Made by a program: the position numbers and the translations under genes. DNA of 64,000 bases from Actinoallomurus liliacearum (GTDB taxonomy: Bacteria > Actinomycetota > Actinomycetes > Streptosporangiales > Streptosporangiaceae): the NCBI RefSeq assembly GCF_039542035.1, contig NZ_BAABHJ010000023.1, positions 248,001-312,000 of the forward strand, written 5' to 3'. The notes under the pieces are model-generated. The model was not told where the DNA came from, ran no database searches, and saw nothing but the letters and a program-made list of their open reading frames with translations. Positions 8,591 through 15,902 of this stretch are shown in pieces; positions within the stretch are counted from its first letter, which is position 1, and each line of letters begins with the position of its first letter.

Positions 8591-8613
8591 CGAGTCATAA
8601 CTATCATGACTCG
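8591..8613. promoter_or_regulatory. Operator of the MarR regulator (inverted repeat)
   Basis: CGAGTCAT-N7-ATGACTCG, perfect 8-bp arms, midway between divergent starts 8555 and 8638. A flanking pair, TTTCGAA (8573-8579) and CGAAACAGTTCG (8612-8623), repeats related half-sites. The position fits autorepression and control of the MFS-SDR operon. Confidence 0.7.
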
Positions 8614-8637
8614 AAACAGTTCGACTAGACTGCTGGC

Positions 8638-9078
8638 ATGGCGGAGCGGCGTGATGCGGTGGCGGACCCGGTGACGGAGGGGCAGATCGACCGGGACGTG
8701 TGCAAGCTGATCCACCGGTTCACCCAGAAGCTGGACGTCCACGTGCGCGCCGTCGCCGACGAGCTGGGTCTGACCCCCACCCAGGTGATCGCACTACGAG
8801 AGCTGTCGGAACCGATCACCGCGCGGGAGTTGGCCAAGCGGATGGTCTGCGAGGCCTCCAACGCCACGTTCGTTCTCGACCGGCTGGAAGAGCAGGGGTT
8901 GATCGAGCGGCAGCCTCACCCGACCGACCGGCGCGCCAAGCGGATCGTGCTCACACCCGCGGGCGAACGCCGCCGGGCCGACGTTCTGGACCGGCTGAAC
9001 GCCCACTCGCCGCTGGCCGCGCTCGACCCCACCCAACAGGAATCCCTGCGCGACCTGCTCCAGGCCCTCGTCGGCTGA
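8638..9078 (+). CDS. MarR family transcriptional regulator
   Basis: 146 aa. The winged helix-turn-helix is at about residues 45-110: LTPTQVIALRELSEPITARELAKRM, then the recognition helix CEASNATFVLDRLEEQGLIERQ and wing HPTDRRAKRIVLTPAG. This is the canonical MarR signature with DRR in the wing. It is transcribed away from the MFS-SDR operon and the perfect palindrome between them is its probable binding site. Phenolic or other small ligands usually release MarR repressors; the ligand here is unknown. Confidence 0.9.
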   Translation: MAERRDAVADPVTEGQIDRDVCKLIHRFTQKLDVHVRAVADELGLTPTQVIALRELSEPITARELAKRMVCEASNATFVLDRLEEQGLIERQPHPTDRRAKRIVLTPAGERRRADVLDRLNAHSPLAALDPTQQESLRDLLQALVG

Positions 9079-9094
9079 CCACCGAACAGGACGG

Positions 9095-10600
9095 TCAGCG
9101 GCCCGGGTAGCCGCCTCCGCCGTAGGCCGCGTCGAGGGCGTCGTAGTCCGGCGTGTAGCCCTTCTTCGGGATGGACGCGGCGAACTCCACGTGCCGCGGT
9201 TTCTTGTACGAGGCGATCCGCGACCGCACGTGCTCGACGACCTGCTCCCGCGTCAGCGACGCGCCGTCCTTCAGGACCACGATCGCCTTGACGTTCTGGC
9301 CCCACTCGGGGTCCGGCACGCCGATCACGGCCGCGTCCGCGACGGCCTCGTGCTCCTTCAGCGCCCGCTCGACCTCGGCGGGGTAGATGTTCTCGTTCGC
9401 CGACTTGATCATTCGTAGCCGCGGGCCGATGAACGTGATGGTGCCGTCCGGCTCCCGGCGGCCGAGGTCGCCGGTGTGGTGCCAGCCGCCGGCCGCCTTG
9501 GCGGCGTTCAGCTCGGGCCGGTTCCAGTAGCCGCCGAACATCGTGGCGCCCCGCGCGCAGATCTCGCCGGTCTCGCCCGGAGGGACCTCGTCGCCGGCCG
9601 GGTCGAGGATCCGCACGTGGACGAGCGGGGACGGCCGGCCGGCGTACCCCTGCCCGCCCGGCGCCAGGCCGAGGAACGTCAGCATGCCGCCCACCTCGGT
9701 CTGCCCGTACCCGCCCATCGTGGACGCGCACCACGGGCTGTCGTCCACGGTGATCATGGCGTCCCACTCGGGGGAGTGCGCGACGAAGCGCAGGGACGAC
9801 AGGTCGTAGGTGCCGCCGGCGTTCGCCTCGACGAGCTGGTCGATCATCGGTCCGAACAGGAACGCCTGCGTGCAGCGCTCGGCCTCGATCAGCCGGCAGA
9901 CCTCCTTCGGGTCGTACGCGGGCGTGAAGACGTTCGTCCCGCCGAGCTGGAAGGTGGCCAGGCAGAACATCATGGTCCCGACGTGGAACAGGGGTCCGCA
10001 GTCCAGGTAGGTGAACCCGTCCTCCATCTGCCGGATGTGCAGCATCGCCATCGCGTGTGCGATCAGCGCCGAGTGGCTCAGCAGCGCCGCCGCGGGCCGG
10101 CCGTCGAACGCCGCCGTGTAGAGGGCGAGGACCGGCAGGTCGGGCGTGACCGCGACCGTCGGCTCCTCGGGAGCTCCGGCGGCGGCGTAGGCCTCGTACT
10201 CCTCGCCCGCCGCGATCCAGCGCGCCGGCGCGGCGGCACGGGCGCGGGCCTGCATGGCGGCCTCGGACTCCTCGAACACGACGACGGCGGGCCGCAGGTC
10301 GTCCAGCACGAAGGTCAGCTCGTCGGCGCTCTGCCGCCAGTTGGCCGGGCAGAGGATCGCGCCGAGCCGGGCGGCGGCCAGCAGCAGCTCCAGGATCCGG
10401 AAGGAGTTGCGGCCGAGCCACAGAACGCGCTCGCCGGGACCGACCCCGTCGGCGGCGAGCGCGTTCGCCAGCCGGTTCACCCGTTCGTCGAGTCGCGGAT
10501 AGGTCAGCCGGACGTCCGCGTCCACCACCGCCAGGCCGAGCGGCCGGCCGCGCCGGTGCTCACCGAGGACGTCTCCGAGGGTCAACCCGTGTACGGACAT
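9095..10600 (-). CDS. AMP-dependent ligase (ANL) family protein with degenerate ATP-binding motifs
   Basis: 501 aa with the full two-domain ANL fold: DRVNRLANAL-type start, A5-like GGYGQTEVGGM, A7-like HHTGDLGRREPDG and hinge PRLRMIKSANENIYPAEVE. However, the phosphate-binding loop normally SGTTGxPKG reads TAAFDGRPAAALLSH, with no Lys, and the C-terminal catalytic Lys motif (xxGKxxR) reads IPKKGYTPDYDAL. A subset of actinobacterial 'FadD' proteins share the AAFDGRP loop (from memory), so this may be a distinct functional class or a non-catalytic acyl binder. ATG 10600 follows the LLM gene by 59 nt; both should be expressed from the operator-controlled promoter at 11735-11754. Confidence 0.85.
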   Translation of the reverse strand: MSVHGLTLGDVLGEHRRGRPLGLAVVDADVRLTYPRLDERVNRLANALAADGVGPGERVLWLGRNSFRILELLLAAARLGAILCPANWRQSADELTFVLDDLRPAVVVFEESEAAMQARARAAAPARWIAAGEEYEAYAAAGAPEEPTVAVTPDLPVLALYTAAFDGRPAAALLSHSALIAHAMAMLHIRQMEDGFTYLDCGPLFHVGTMMFCLATFQLGGTNVFTPAYDPKEVCRLIEAERCTQAFLFGPMIDQLVEANAGGTYDLSSLRFVAHSPEWDAMITVDDSPWCASTMGGYGQTEVGGMLTFLGLAPGGQGYAGRPSPLVHVRILDPAGDEVPPGETGEICARGATMFGGYWNRPELNAAKAAGGWHHTGDLGRREPDGTITFIGPRLRMIKSANENIYPAEVERALKEHEAVADAAVIGVPDPEWGQNVKAIVVLKDGASLTREQVVEHVRSRIASYKKPRHVEFAASIPKKGYTPDYDALDAAYGGGGYPGR

Positions 10601-10659
10601 CACGTCTCCTGTCGAGGATCCCGAGGGCGGGCGGGGTTTCGCTGCGGGGAGGCGGCTCC

Positions 10660-11718
10660 TCAGCGGAAGGCCGGCATCACCTCGGCGGCGAAGAACCTCA
10701 GGACCTTCCTCATCTCCTCGATCGGCACGGGCCGGGTGCTGCCGAAGTCGCACATCAGGTTCGTGAAGCCGAAGTCCGCGATCATCTTGATCTGGTTGAT
10801 CACCCGGTCGGGGTCGCCGATGACCTCGAGCTGCTCCCAGCGGAAGTCGGCGCCGACCTCGCCGCCCTTGAGATAGCGGTCCTGCCAGTACTCGAACCCC
10901 TTGGCGACCTCACCGGTCCTGGAGTCGATGGGCGCGCTCTGCCGGTTGAAGATGCGTGACCGGTCGAAGGAGCTCTCGAAGCGGGCCTGGTCGGCGCGGG
11001 CCTGCTCGACGGTCGGCGCGACGTACACCGAGCGGCTGGCCACCAGCTCGACCCCCTCGGTGTCGACGCCGTTGGCCCGCGCGGTCGCGTGCCAGGTCTC
11101 CGCCGCCTTGGCGATCTTCTTGAAGGGCGCGGCGGGGTCGGCGAGGATCGGCAGGCCGCGCGCGGCGTACAGCTCCACCGTCTCCGGGCTCACGGCCGCG
11201 ACGTGCAGGGGCGGGTGGGGCCGTTGCACCGGCCGCGGGGTGAGGGAGACCTCGTTGCCCGTGCCGTAGTACTTGCCCTGGAAGTGCACGTCGTCCTGGG
11301 TCCACAGCGCGATGATCATGTCGAGCGCCTCGTTGAAGCGTTCGCGGGCCTCGCCCAGGTCGACGCCGAAACTCTCGAACTCCACGCTCTGGTAGCCGCG
11401 GCCGACGCCCATCTCCAGCCGGCCGTCGGACAGCAGGTCGACCATCGCGGCCTCCTCGGCCACGTGCACCGGGTTGTGGAGGGGCAGCACGACGATCCCG
11501 GTGCCGAGCCGGATCCGCTCGGTGCGCGCGGCGAGGTTGGCCAGCAGCGTGAAGATGTTCGGTACGACGCCGTAGTCGCGGAAGTGGTGCTCGGCCACCC
11601 ACAGCCCGTCGAAGCCCAGCTCTTCGCAGAGCTCGGCGATCTCGATCTGGTAGTCGTACACCTCCCGGACGGTCTGCCCCTCGAACCGGTGGAAGAGCTG
11701 GAAAGTGGAGAACTTCAT
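10660..11718 (-). CDS. LLM-class flavin-dependent oxidoreductase
   Basis: 352 aa bacterial-luciferase-like (beta/alpha)8 barrel. Typical segments are MKFSTFQLFHRFEG, FDGLWVAEHHFRDYG, RTERIRLGTGIVVLPLHNPVHVAEE, and SDGRLEMGVGRGYQ near residues 105-118. HHF plus the GxGRG motif is common to FMN/F420-using alkanal-monooxygenase-like proteins. The role inferred from the regulon is a monooxygenase or dehydrogenase on a CoA-pathway intermediate, possibly receiving FMNH2 from the flavin reductase at 51255. GGAGG lies 11 nt before the ATG at 11718, and the KstR2-like operator sits just upstream. It leads a two-gene operon with the ANL protein. Confidence 0.9.
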   Translation of the reverse strand: MKFSTFQLFHRFEGQTVREVYDYQIEIAELCEELGFDGLWVAEHHFRDYGVVPNIFTLLANLAARTERIRLGTGIVVLPLHNPVHVAEEAAMVDLLSDGRLEMGVGRGYQSVEFESFGVDLGEARERFNEALDMIIALWTQDDVHFQGKYYGTGNEVSLTPRPVQRPHPPLHVAAVSPETVELYAARGLPILADPAAPFKKIAKAAETWHATARANGVDTEGVELVASRSVYVAPTVEQARADQARFESSFDRSRIFNRQSAPIDSRTGEVAKGFEYWQDRYLKGGEVGADFRWEQLEVIGDPDRVINQIKMIADFGFTNLMCDFGSTRPVPIEEMRKVLRFFAAEVMPAFR

Positions 11719-11734
11719 GCGGACGGCACCTCCG

Positions 11735-11754
11735 TACCAAGCGCTCGCTTGGTA
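11735..11754. promoter_or_regulatory. KstR2-like operator (site 3), perfect 20-bp palindrome
   Basis: TACCAAGCGCTCGCTTGGTA: 8-bp arms around GCTC. It contains ACCAAGCGCTCGCT (11736-11749), one mismatch to AnCAAGnnCTTGnT. On the minus strand a -10-like TACGCT (11757-11752) abuts and overlaps it, and the LLM SD follows. The same -10/operator layout is present at 58720. Confidence 0.78.
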
Positions 11755-11869
11755 GCGTATCAGGCTTGGCGTCCGCGATGGAGTCCCGGCGAAGGCCGAA
11801 TGGTGGAATACCAGCGGTGAATTGCCGCATACAGGCGGTGATCGCCACAAAATATGTCAAACGACGTAT

Positions 11870-11897
11870 TTGCCCGCAGTGATCGTTTCCTTAGCAT
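11870..11897 (+). promoter_or_regulatory. Candidate promoter of an orphan mini transcription unit
   Basis: TTGCCC (11870-11875), a 16-nt spacer and TAGCAT (11892-11897), inside an unusually AT-rich stretch (about 11845-11905) of an otherwise GC-rich gap. It points at the 7-codon ORF and terminator that follow. Promoter assignment is by eye only. Confidence 0.35.
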
Positions 11898-11961
11898 TTA
11901 TGTCCACGCACACGCTCGGGGGAGCGGCGACCCTGATAGGCGGTCGGGGAAGGAGGCTGCG

Positions 11962-11985
11962 ATGGGCGGCGTGTCCTGGGCCTGA
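11962..11985 (+). CDS. Possible 7-codon ORF (MGGVSWA)
   Basis: ATG-GGC-GGC-GTG-TCC-TGG-GCC-TGA is preceded by a near-perfect SD (GGAAGGAGG, 11948-11956) with 5-nt spacing. It is followed at once by a small hairpin (GGGCCT-GAT-AGGCCC, 11978-11992) that covers the stop codon, and then by a strong terminator-like hairpin (12000-12027). It could be a leader peptide of an attenuator that has lost its structural gene, a minimal peptide gene, or chance. Flanking genes are both on the minus strand, so nothing downstream would be controlled. Confidence 0.3.
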   Translation: MGGVSWA

Positions 11986-11999
11986 TAGGCCCCGCGGTG

Positions 12000-12027
12000 G
12001 GGCGGCCGGGCGACGACCCGGCCGCCC
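12000..12027 (+). terminator. Strong hairpin, Rho-independent terminator-like
   Basis: GGGCGGCCGGG / CCCGGCCGCCC, a perfect 11-bp stem with a 6-nt loop. On the + strand it is followed by the pyrimidine-rich TTCATCTTTCCTTCC. It ends the orphan unit at 11870-12027 and could also stop minus-strand readthrough from the MarR gene (12105), although no T-tract exists in that direction. Confidence 0.55.
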
Positions 12028-12104
12028 TTCATCTTTCCTTCCGAGCCGCCGGCCAGGCCTTTCCTCTCGAGACGCGGGTCCGGCCGGTCCGCTCGAGGCG
12101 CCGG

Positions 12105-12617
12105 TCAGCGCTTGCGCGGTGCCTCGTCGCCGAGGGTGAGGAGGACCTCGCGAAGGAGGTCCGCCAGTGCCCGTCCGGTCTCCTCGGTGACCCCTCCGAA
12201 CAACGCCTCGTGCTCCCGGCCGGTCGCGGCGACGATCCGGTTCGTCAGGTCGAGACCCTCCGGGGTCAGGCACACCCACGAACTGCGCCGGTCGTCCGGG
12301 TCCGGCTCGCGTCGTACGAGGCCGGCCGCGCCGAGTCGCTGCAGGATGTTGCTGGTGCCGCCGGTCGTCAGCATCGATGACTCGGCGAGCGTGCCCGGCT
12401 TGAGTCGGTACGGCCGGCCGGACCGGCGGAGCGTCGCCAGCACGTCGAACTCCGCGTAGGTGACGCCGAACTCCTCCAGGGCCCGCTGAGTGGCCTCCGA
12501 GCACAGCGCGGCCAGGCGTCCGACGCGCTTGGTGAGCTCCAGCGTCAGCGTCGCGACCTCGGGGTCCTCCGCGCGCCAGGCCGCGAGCATGGCGTCCACG
12601 CGATCCGGCCGTTCCAT
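12105..12617 (-). CDS. MarR family transcriptional regulator
   Basis: 170 aa. The wHTH runs GVTYAEFDVLATLRRSG, then TLAESSMLTTGGTSNILQRL (recognition helix) and RREPDPDDRRSSWVCLTPEG (wing), followed by the C-terminal dimer helices. It is divergent from the amidohydrolase gene with 63 nt between starts. That gap holds two inverted repeats (12647-12662 and 12661-12672), the probable operators. The likely role is a repressor of the amidohydrolase and itself, relieved by substrate or product. Confidence 0.9.
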   Translation of the reverse strand: MERPDRVDAMLAAWRAEDPEVATLTLELTKRVGRLAALCSEATQRALEEFGVTYAEFDVLATLRRSGRPYRLKPGTLAESSMLTTGGTSNILQRLGAAGLVRREPDPDDRRSSWVCLTPEGLDLTNRIVAATGREHEALFGGVTEETGRALADLLREVLLTLGDEAPRKR

Positions 12618-12646
12618 GGCCGTTGAGCCTAGTCGGTCACCGTGAT

Positions 12647-12672
12647 AGCTTTCAGAAAAGCTTTCTAGAAAG
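12647..12672. promoter_or_regulatory. Paired MarR operators
   Basis: AGCTTT-CAGA-AAAGCT (12647-12662) overlaps CTTTCTAGAAAG (12661-12672), both perfect. They lie between divergent starts 12617 and 12681, so binding would occlude both promoters. Confidence 0.65.
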
Positions 12673-12680
12673 GTATTCTC

Positions 12681-13913
12681 ATGTCCCGGATCCTGATCCG
12701 GCACGGGCTCGTCATCGACACCGAGCCCGCGCCGCACGCCACGCCCGCGACCGACCTCCTGATCGAGGACGGTGTGATCGCCGCGGTCGGCCCCGGCCTG
12801 CCCGCCGAGGGCGCCGAGGTCATCGACGCGCGAGGTCACATCGTGCTCCCCGGCTTCGTCGACACCCACCGGCACACCTGGCAGAGCGTGCTCCGGTCCA
12901 CCGCCCCGTACCCCTCTCTCGGCGAGTACCTCGAGGCGATCGTGTACGGGGCCGCGCCCCGCTTCCGCCCGGAGGACGTCCACGCGGGCAACCTCGCCGG
13001 CGCCCTCGAATGCCTGAACTCCGGGATCACCACGCTGCTCGACTGGTCGCACATCCAGCGCTCGCCCGAGCACACCGACGCGGCCGTCGCCGCGCTGCGC
13101 GACTCCGGCATCCGCGCCGTCTTCGGGTACGCCCATCCGGCACCGGACGCGCGGCGGCCCGACGAGGTGCGCCGGGCGCTCGGCCTCGTCGGTGGCCGGG
13201 TCTCGATGACGCTCGCCGCCTGGGGACCCGGCTTCTCGAGCATCGAGGACACCGAGGCCGACTGGCGCCTCGCCCGCGAGCTGGGCCTGCGGATCAGCGT
13301 CCACGTCAACGGCCCCGGTCCGATCGAGCGGCTGCGCGACCGGGGCCTGCTCGGCGCGGACACCACCTACATCCACCTGAACGGGGTCACCGACGAGGAG
13401 TTCACGCTCATCGCCGACAGCGGCGGCACCGCCTCGGTCTCCCCGGTCCTGGAGGACCAGATGCGCCTCGGCCGCCCGGAGCTCGCCCGCCTGCGCGCCG
13501 CCGGGGTCCGGACCACGCTCGGCGCGGACGCCGTGACCAGCGTCGCGGGCGACATGTTCGGACTGATGCGGGCGGCCTTCGCGGCGACGCGCGCCGACGA
13601 CCCCACCGTCTCGGCGGCGGACGTGCTGCGGATGGCGACGCTCGACGGCGCCGTCGCGCTCGGCCTGGGCGACCGCATCGGGTCGCTGCGGCCCGGCAAG
13701 CAGGCCGACCTCGTCCTGCTCCGCGCCGACACCCCGAACCTGGTGCCGCTGGGGGACCCGATCGCCGCCGTGGTGACGGCGGCCGACCTGAGCAACGTGG
13801 ACACGGTCCTGGTCGGCGGGGAGATCGTCAAGCGGGGCGGGCGGCTGGTGCGGGCCGACCTCCGGCAGGCCTTCGACCTGGCCGAACGTTCGGCGGCGCA
13901 CCTCGCCGCGTGA
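12681..13913 (+). CDS. Amidohydrolase (cytosine deaminase/chlorohydrolase-like)
   Basis: 410 aa. The N-terminal beta-sandwich leads into GFVDTHRHTWQSVLRS (HxH metal ligands near 60-62). Later ligands are in SVHVNGPG and IHLNGV, and the terminal Asp lies in TLGADAVTS. The C-terminal segment GSLRPGKQADLVLLRAD closes the sandwich. Relatives include AtzA/TrzN-type chlorohydrolases, 5-methylthioadenosine and guanine deaminases, so the likely reaction is hydrolytic deamination or dechlorination of an N-heterocycle. The usual S/T-x-H and E positions cannot be confirmed by eye. Regulated by the divergent MarR. Confidence 0.85.
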   Translation: MSRILIRHGLVIDTEPAPHATPATDLLIEDGVIAAVGPGLPAEGAEVIDARGHIVLPGFVDTHRHTWQSVLRSTAPYPSLGEYLEAIVYGAAPRFRPEDVHAGNLAGALECLNSGITTLLDWSHIQRSPEHTDAAVAALRDSGIRAVFGYAHPAPDARRPDEVRRALGLVGGRVSMTLAAWGPGFSSIEDTEADWRLARELGLRISVHVNGPGPIERLRDRGLLGADTTYIHLNGVTDEEFTLIADSGGTASVSPVLEDQMRLGRPELARLRAAGVRTTLGADAVTSVAGDMFGLMRAAFAATRADDPTVSAADVLRMATLDGAVALGLGDRIGSLRPGKQADLVLLRADTPNLVPLGDPIAAVVTAADLSNVDTVLVGGEIVKRGGRLVRADLRQAFDLAERSAAHLAA

Positions 13914-13986
13914 ACCGGGTGGCGCGCGCCGTCCGCCAGAGCCCTTCTCGTATCGTCGTCGGCGAAACATCGATCGAGGAGGCGAC

Positions 13987-14286
13987 ATGGCCGGATTCCG
14001 GCACGTGGTGATATTCCGCTGGAACGAGAACGCGACGGACGAGCGGAAACGGGACCTGGTGGAGCGGCTGACCGCCCTGCCCGGCGCCATCCCCGAGATC
14101 GAGGACTACCACGTCGGCGACGATGCCGGCGTGAACGCCGGCAACTTCGACTTCGCCGTGGTCGCGGACTTCGCCGACCGCGACGCCTACGCCGTCTACC
14201 GCGACCACCCGGTGCACCGCGCGGTCATCGACGAGTACGTCACGCCGATCCTCGCCGAACGCGCCGCGGTCCAGTACGAGCTCTGA
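13987..14286 (+). CDS. Dabb (stress-responsive A/B barrel) domain protein
   Basis: 99 aa dimeric ferredoxin-like barrel: FRHVVIFRWNENATDERKRDL, LTALPGAIPEIEDYHVG, NFDFAVVADFADRDAYAVYRDHPVHRAVIDEY. This is the standard Dabb pattern, with a DAYAVYRDHPVH core. Related proteins include olivetolic acid cyclase-like and monooxygenase-like folds, but most are uncharacterised. The SD GAGGAGG precedes the ATG. The last 47 nt overlap, tail to tail, the 3' end of the EamA gene, so the two transcripts are antisense there. Confidence 0.88.
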   Translation: MAGFRHVVIFRWNENATDERKRDLVERLTALPGAIPEIEDYHVGDDAGVNAGNFDFAVVADFADRDAYAVYRDHPVHRAVIDEYVTPILAERAAVQYEL

Positions 14287-15208
14287 CCTGCGGCGCGTCC
14301 GCGTTCCCTCCCGCGCGCGCCGAGCGCCGGGAGGGGCGCCCGGGGACCGAGACGACCGCCAGCCCGCCCAGCAGCAGCACGGACCCCGCGGCGACCGGCA
14401 CGGACATCCGCTCGCCGAGGAACAGGACGGCCAGCGCCGTGGCCACGAGCGGCTCGGCCAGCGACAGGGTGCCCGCCGTCGCCGCGGTGACCCGGCGCAA
14501 CCCGGCGACGAACAACGAGTACGCCAGCGCCGCCGTGACCGGGCCCAGCCAGCCGACCACCAGGAGAGAGCGCGCCGTGCCGAGGGCCGGCGGGCGTGAC
14601 AGCGTCCACGGGGCCAGGAACGAGCCGCCGATGAGGAGCGTCACCGACACCGCCGCCGGCATGTCGACGCGACCGCCGGTGAGCCGCTTGGCCGCCACCG
14701 TGTAGACGCCGTAGCAGCCGCCGGAAACGACGCCGAGCAGCACGCCGTACGGGTCGACGTGCACCGGTCCGTCCGGCGTCATCACCAGGGCGCAGCCGAC
14801 GACGGCGGCGCACGTGCCGACCGCCCAGCCACGCGACAGCCGGGTGCCGAGCGCGATCCGCTCGACGACGCCGGTGCTGACGGGCGCCACGCCGAACGCC
14901 ACCGCGGTGGCCACGGCCGCGCCGGTACGGGCCACCGAACTCATGAACGCCGCCTGGAAGATTCCGGTGGCACAGGAGGCGGCCAGCAGAGACGGCCACG
15001 CGCTCCGCGTCAGCGTACGGAAGGCTCCCCGGCGCGTCGCGAGGACCGCCAGGGCCAGCACCACTCCACCCGCCAGGATCCGGGCCCCGCCCAGCGCCAC
15101 CGGCCCGGCCGCCGAGTCCGCGAGAACCTGCGCGGGCCCCACCGTCGCCCACAGCACGCCGGCCGCCAGCACGAGTCCCACCCCGGACAGGTCATTTCGT
15201 TGCTCCAT
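14240..15208 (-). CDS. EamA/DMT superfamily permease (metabolite exporter)
   Basis: 322 aa with ten predicted TM segments as two EamA repeats; the second includes GPVTAALAYSLFVAGLRRV and LSLAEPLVATALAVLFLGE. The Arg-rich C-terminal tail is cytoplasmic. It lies downstream of an Lrp/AsnC regulator on the same strand (139 nt gap), an arrangement common for amino-acid exporters, so export of an amino acid or analogue is a reasonable inference. A palindrome ACGATCGT (15254-15261), within CGACGATCGTTCG, 46-53 nt before the ATG may be an Lrp site. Confidence 0.88.
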   Translation of the reverse strand: MEQRNDLSGVGLVLAAGVLWATVGPAQVLADSAAGPVALGGARILAGGVVLALAVLATRRGAFRTLTRSAWPSLLAASCATGIFQAAFMSSVARTGAAVATAVAFGVAPVSTGVVERIALGTRLSRGWAVGTCAAVVGCALVMTPDGPVHVDPYGVLLGVVSGGCYGVYTVAAKRLTGGRVDMPAAVSVTLLIGGSFLAPWTLSRPPALGTARSLLVVGWLGPVTAALAYSLFVAGLRRVTAATAGTLSLAEPLVATALAVLFLGERMSVPVAAGSVLLLGGLAVVSVPGRPSRRSARAGGNADAPQVRARTGPRRVRRGSA

Positions 15209-15347
15209 GCGGAGAACGCTAGGCGGAAGTGCGGAGAGACGGCCGTTCAGCCGACGATCGTTCGATTGAGAGGGTTCAGGCCGAGCATCCTTCGGCCGGG
15301 ATCGTCATGGGAGTGATCCAGGCGTACGGACTTCGGCGATGACGGTC

Positions 15348-15809
15348 TTACGCCGACGGAAGTTCGGACTGCTCGACCGGCTGGACGTAGTCGAAGACCA
15401 CCGTCGTACGGACGTCCACGAACTCCTTGCGCCGGGCCAGCCGGTCGAGCACGAAGTCGCGGAGGTACGCCGTGCTGGGCACCGCGACGTGCACGAGGAC
15501 GTCCTCGTTCCCCGTGACCACGAACACGCCCAGCGTCTCGGGCAGTGCCGCCATGGTGTCGCGGACCGACTCGATGGCCTCGCGGGACTGCGGCCGGATC
15601 CGTATCGAGATCAGCGCCTGCACGCTCCGGCCCAGCGTCGCCGGGTCCACCGCCGCGTGGAAGCCGGTGATGACGCCGCGAGCGCGCAGCGCCCGCGTCC
15701 GCTCGAGCGCGGTCGACGGGGCGATCCCGACCGCCTCGGCCAGCTCCCGGTTCGTCTGCCGCCCGTCTCGCTGCAGCCGCCGCAGGATCGCCTGATCCAC
15801 CGCGTCCAT
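15348..15809 (-). CDS. Lrp/AsnC family transcriptional regulator
   Basis: 153 aa. The N-terminal HTH is MDAVDQAILRRLQRDGRQ, then TNRELAEAVGIAPSTALERTRALRARGVITGFHA. The C-terminal RAM ligand-binding domain (ALISIRIRPQSREAIESVRD, VFVVTGNEDVLVHVAV) senses amino acids. ATG 15809 is chosen because GGAGG lies 5-9 nt upstream; a GTG at 15821 would overlap that SD. It probably controls the EamA exporter downstream, as in LysE/AzlC-type pairs. A hairpin GGCCGA/TCGGCC at 15279-15297 separates the two genes. Confidence 0.9.
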   Translation of the reverse strand: MDAVDQAILRRLQRDGRQTNRELAEAVGIAPSTALERTRALRARGVITGFHAAVDPATLGRSVQALISIRIRPQSREAIESVRDTMAALPETLGVFVVTGNEDVLVHVAVPSTAYLRDFVLDRLARRKEFVDVRTTVVFDYVQPVEQSELPSA

Positions 15810-15902
15810 GTGATCCTCCACTCGTCGCCGCCACGCCGAACGCCGTACGCGATACGTCGGCTCATCGACTCGTTCGCCGAAGGATATTCGGTCCGCTACC
15901 TG

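Noticed and set aside
12105..14090. MarR frame extended to 661 codons through the amidohydrolase
   Set aside because: The extension is antisense to the amidohydrolase. The true MarR start is ATG 12617, with operators beyond it.
15254..15297. Riboswitch or attenuator between Lrp and EamA
   Set aside because: Only a short 6-bp hairpin and an 8-bp palindrome are visible; no known aptamer pattern was seen.
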